A stretch of DNA of 6,857 nt, from the NCBI GenBank assembly GCA_002414145.1, contig DHYP01000035.1, forward strand, positions 17,125 through 23,981, written 5' to 3'. Of the stretch, positions 5,489 to 6,857 are shown one piece after another. Source of the DNA: Methylophilaceae bacterium UBA5127. Its GTDB lineage: Bacteria; Pseudomonadota; Gammaproteobacteria; Burkholderiales; Methylophilaceae. The position numbers and the translations under genes are program-made. The notes beneath the pieces are model-generated. The model was not told the origin of the DNA. It did no database searches and saw only the letters and a list, made by a program, of their open reading frames with translations. The first letter of the stretch is position 1. Each line of letters begins with the position of its first letter.

Positions 5489-5666
5489 CACTTGTTAAAG
5501 CAAGCCTATTTTATACAAAGCTGTCTTCTCAACATTGGTATAGAAGATTGTATCTGGAAAATTCAATGGATAATCAAGCATGTATTACGAGTACTCATTT
5601 AATTAAAATATTAATCATAGAGCGTTGTTTCAAGGACGTTGTTAAGAGTGCAATTAGACAAATCTA

Positions 5667-5681
5667 GTGTGTTCACCACAC
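5667..5681. promoter_or_regulatory. GTGTG-N5-CACAC inverted repeat upstream of the sigma-54 activator gene
   Basis: GTGTG-TTCAC-CACAC gives a five-base dyad 22 bp upstream of the -35 of the predicted promoter of the next gene. TCTAGT occurs at 5663-5668 and again at 5691-5696, flanking and partly overlapping it. It may be a regulator site; the arms are short and chance is not excluded. The rest of the 286-bp gap (5489-5774) shows AT-rich sequence and a repeated CGTTGTT (5623 and 5637) but no supported gene. Confidence 0.3.
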
Positions 5682-5702
5682 AGTAAAATATCTAGTAAAG
5701 CG

Positions 5703-5731
5703 TTGATAGCTTGGTCGCGAAAGGCTATAGT
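5703..5731 (+). promoter_or_regulatory. Sigma-70 promoter of the sigma-54 activator gene
   Basis: TTGATA at 5703-5708 and TATAGT at 5726-5731 are each five-of-six matches to the consensus, separated by exactly 17 bp. The start is predicted near 5738, with a leader of about 37 nt ending in the GAGGA Shine-Dalgarno at 5764-5768. Confidence 0.6.
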
Positions 5732-5774
5732 ATCCTTAAAATATCATTAAAAATAAAAAGATTGAGGAAACTGT

Positions 5775-6857
5775 ATGGCAGAAGCGCGTCCTATATTGAT
5801 GATTATTGATGATGATCCACTCATAACGGATACATTGCACTATGTATTAAGTAAACACTTTGAAGTGTGCGTTGCGGATTCCAGAACTCAGGCGAAAAGT
5901 TTACTACGTCAACTAGATGAGCCACCCGCGCTTGCTTTGGTGGATCTGGGCTTACCACCTTCTCAGCATAAACCAGATGAAGGTTTCAAAATGATTGGTG
6001 AGTTGCTGGCGCACTCTCCTAGCATGAAAATTCATGTGCTTTCTGGCCAAAGTGATGATGTGAATGTCAAGCATGCATTAGCATTAGGTGCGCTCGATTT
6101 TATTCCTAAGCCTTGTGATGTAGAGCGATTAAAAGATCTGCTGATTAGTTCTCTCAAAGTCCAAAGTGTTGAACTCACAGAGCAAACAGAAGACAAAAAC
6201 GGTGGTATGTTGGGCGAGAGTTTGCCGATGCAAACACTTATTATGCAGATTAGACAATTTGCCGATTCACCATTTCCCGTGTTGATTGAAGGGGAATCAG
6301 GCGCTGGTAAAGAACGCGTTGCCAGCAATTTTCACCGCTTTAGTAAGCGTAGCAAGCAAGCTTATTTGTCAGTAAATTGTGCTGCCATTTCTCCAATGCT
6401 GGCAGAGTCAATTTTATTTGGCCACGCGAAAGGCGCGTTCACTGGTGCTGCTGGATCTCATACAGGTTATTTTGAAGATGTGGGCGAAGGCACACTATTT
6501 TTAGATGAAATTGGTGAGTTGCCACTGGAAATGCAGGCCAAGCTGTTGCGTGTACTAGAAAATGGTGAATACGCTCGCGTGGGAGAAACACAAATACGTA
6601 AGAGTAAGGCGCGTATTGTAGCTGCAACAAACCGTGACTTACGTGCAGAAGTGCGTGGAGGGCGGTTCCGTTCTGATTTATACCATCGCTTGAGTGTGTT
6701 TGCGGTCAAAGTACCACCCTTACGTGAATTGGGTGAAGATAGCTTATTACTGTTAAATCACTTTAATCAGTTTTATGCACGTGAAACAGATCAAGCGCAA
6801 TTTAAACTAGATGCAAAAGCGCAATCTCGCTGGTTGAGTTATCACTTTCCTGGCAAT
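5775..6857 (+). CDS. NtrC-family sigma-54 response regulator, PrsR-like (3' end outside window)
   Basis: 361 codons are open to the window end with no stop. Receiver domain 7-125: acidic pocket D12-D14, phospho-acceptor Asp57 in VDLGLPP, Ser90 and Lys112 all present. The AAA+ sigma-54 interaction domain starts about 145: Walker A GESGAGKE (173-180), GAFTGA loop contacting sigma-54 (220-225), Walker B TLFLDE (240-245), and FRSDLYHRL with the Arg finger region (298-306). The last residues, Pro-Gly-Asn, begin the conserved PGNVREL end of the AAA+ domain, so the Fis-type DNA-binding region (roughly 90 aa) is missing. DLGLPP followed by an insert and DEGF resembles PrsR, the PEP-CTERM/exosortase-associated regulator, which suggests a role in exopolysaccharide or PEP-CTERM gene control; this is a resemblance only. 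The start is supported by GAGGA (5764-5768) six bases before the ATG. The cognate kinase is not in the window. Confidence 0.93.
   Translation, partial: MAEARPILMIIDDDPLITDTLHYVLSKHFEVCVADSRTQAKSLLRQLDEPPALALVDLGLPPSQHKPDEGFKMIGELLAHSPSMKIHVLSGQSDDVNVKHALALGALDFIPKPCDVERLKDLLISSLKVQSVELTEQTEDKNGGMLGESLPMQTLIMQIRQFADSPFPVLIEGESGAGKERVASNFHRFSKRSKQAYLSVNCAAISPMLAESILFGHAKGAFTGAAGSHTGYFEDVGEGTLFLDEIGELPLEMQAKLLRVLENGEYARVGETQIRKSKARIVAATNRDLRAEVRGGRFRSDLYHRLSVFAVKVPPLRELGEDSLLLLNHFNQFYARETDQAQFKLDAKAQSRWLSYHFPGN

Noticed and set aside
5491..5512. CTTG-N6-CAAG stem followed by a T-rich stretch after the hydrolase, as operon terminator
   Set aside because: Four pairs without GC richness and an interrupted T stretch are too weak to annotate.
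5566..5667. 33-codon frame with ATG in the gap after the hydrolase
   Set aside because: Only a weak GGA upstream, unremarkable composition, and its end runs into the GTGTG/CACAC dyad; not enough to call a gene.
6032..6709. Three minus-strand frames opposite the sigma-54 activator
   Set aside because: The plus strand carries all AAA+ motifs in one open frame; the minus frames are shadows.

Overview
The window looks like chromosomal DNA of a moderately AT-rich Gram-negative bacterium. A betaproteobacterium of the Methylophilaceae type (Methylotenera-like) is my best guess. It rests on the general character of the proteins (ThiE, a GGDEF protein, an NtrC-type regulator with a PrsR-like receiver) and not on any marker gene, so it is a soft inference. 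No rRNA, tRNA, CRISPR array, insertion sequence or phage gene is visible.

Layout, left to right. (1) Positions 1-659: the last codons of an upstream gene, overlapped by thiE (thiamine phosphate synthase). (2) Positions 660-1505: an AT-rich regulatory gap carrying a near-consensus FNR/Anr-type box (794-807), then an AhpD-like carboxymuconolactone decarboxylase-family protein with a CxxC motif and a small DUF2892 membrane protein. This looks like a small redox-related unit controlled by oxygen or redox state. (3) Positions 1506-2738: 219 bp with no convincing signal, then a diguanylate cyclase with a TTG start, an intact GGEEF active site and an I-site. (4) Positions 2814-5488: a compact accessory module. 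A TetR-family repressor gene on the minus strand faces an SDR oxidoreductase, a DUF2798 two-helix membrane protein, a previously unlisted 21-codon small ORF, and an alpha/beta hydrolase, all on the plus strand. The divergent intergenic region holds two matched TACC-N4-GGTA dyads, one on each promoter. (5) Positions 5489-6857: a 286-bp gap with a good sigma-70 promoter, then an NtrC-family sigma-54 activator cut off by the window end inside its AAA+ domain.

The most interesting region is the TetR-controlled module. Its regulatory logic can be read from the sequence: one dyad overlaps the extended -10 of the regulator gene and the other overlaps the predicted start site of the SDR promoter. Between the DUF2798 and hydrolase genes lies a perfect 18-bp palindrome inside a short ORF. 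That ORF has its own Shine-Dalgarno sequence, encodes a strikingly amphipathic helix, and ends three bases before the hydrolase start codon. The combination (NADPH-dependent reductase, small membrane protein, putative micropeptide, hydrolase) suggests inducible handling of a carbonyl or ester compound, but the substrate cannot be deduced.
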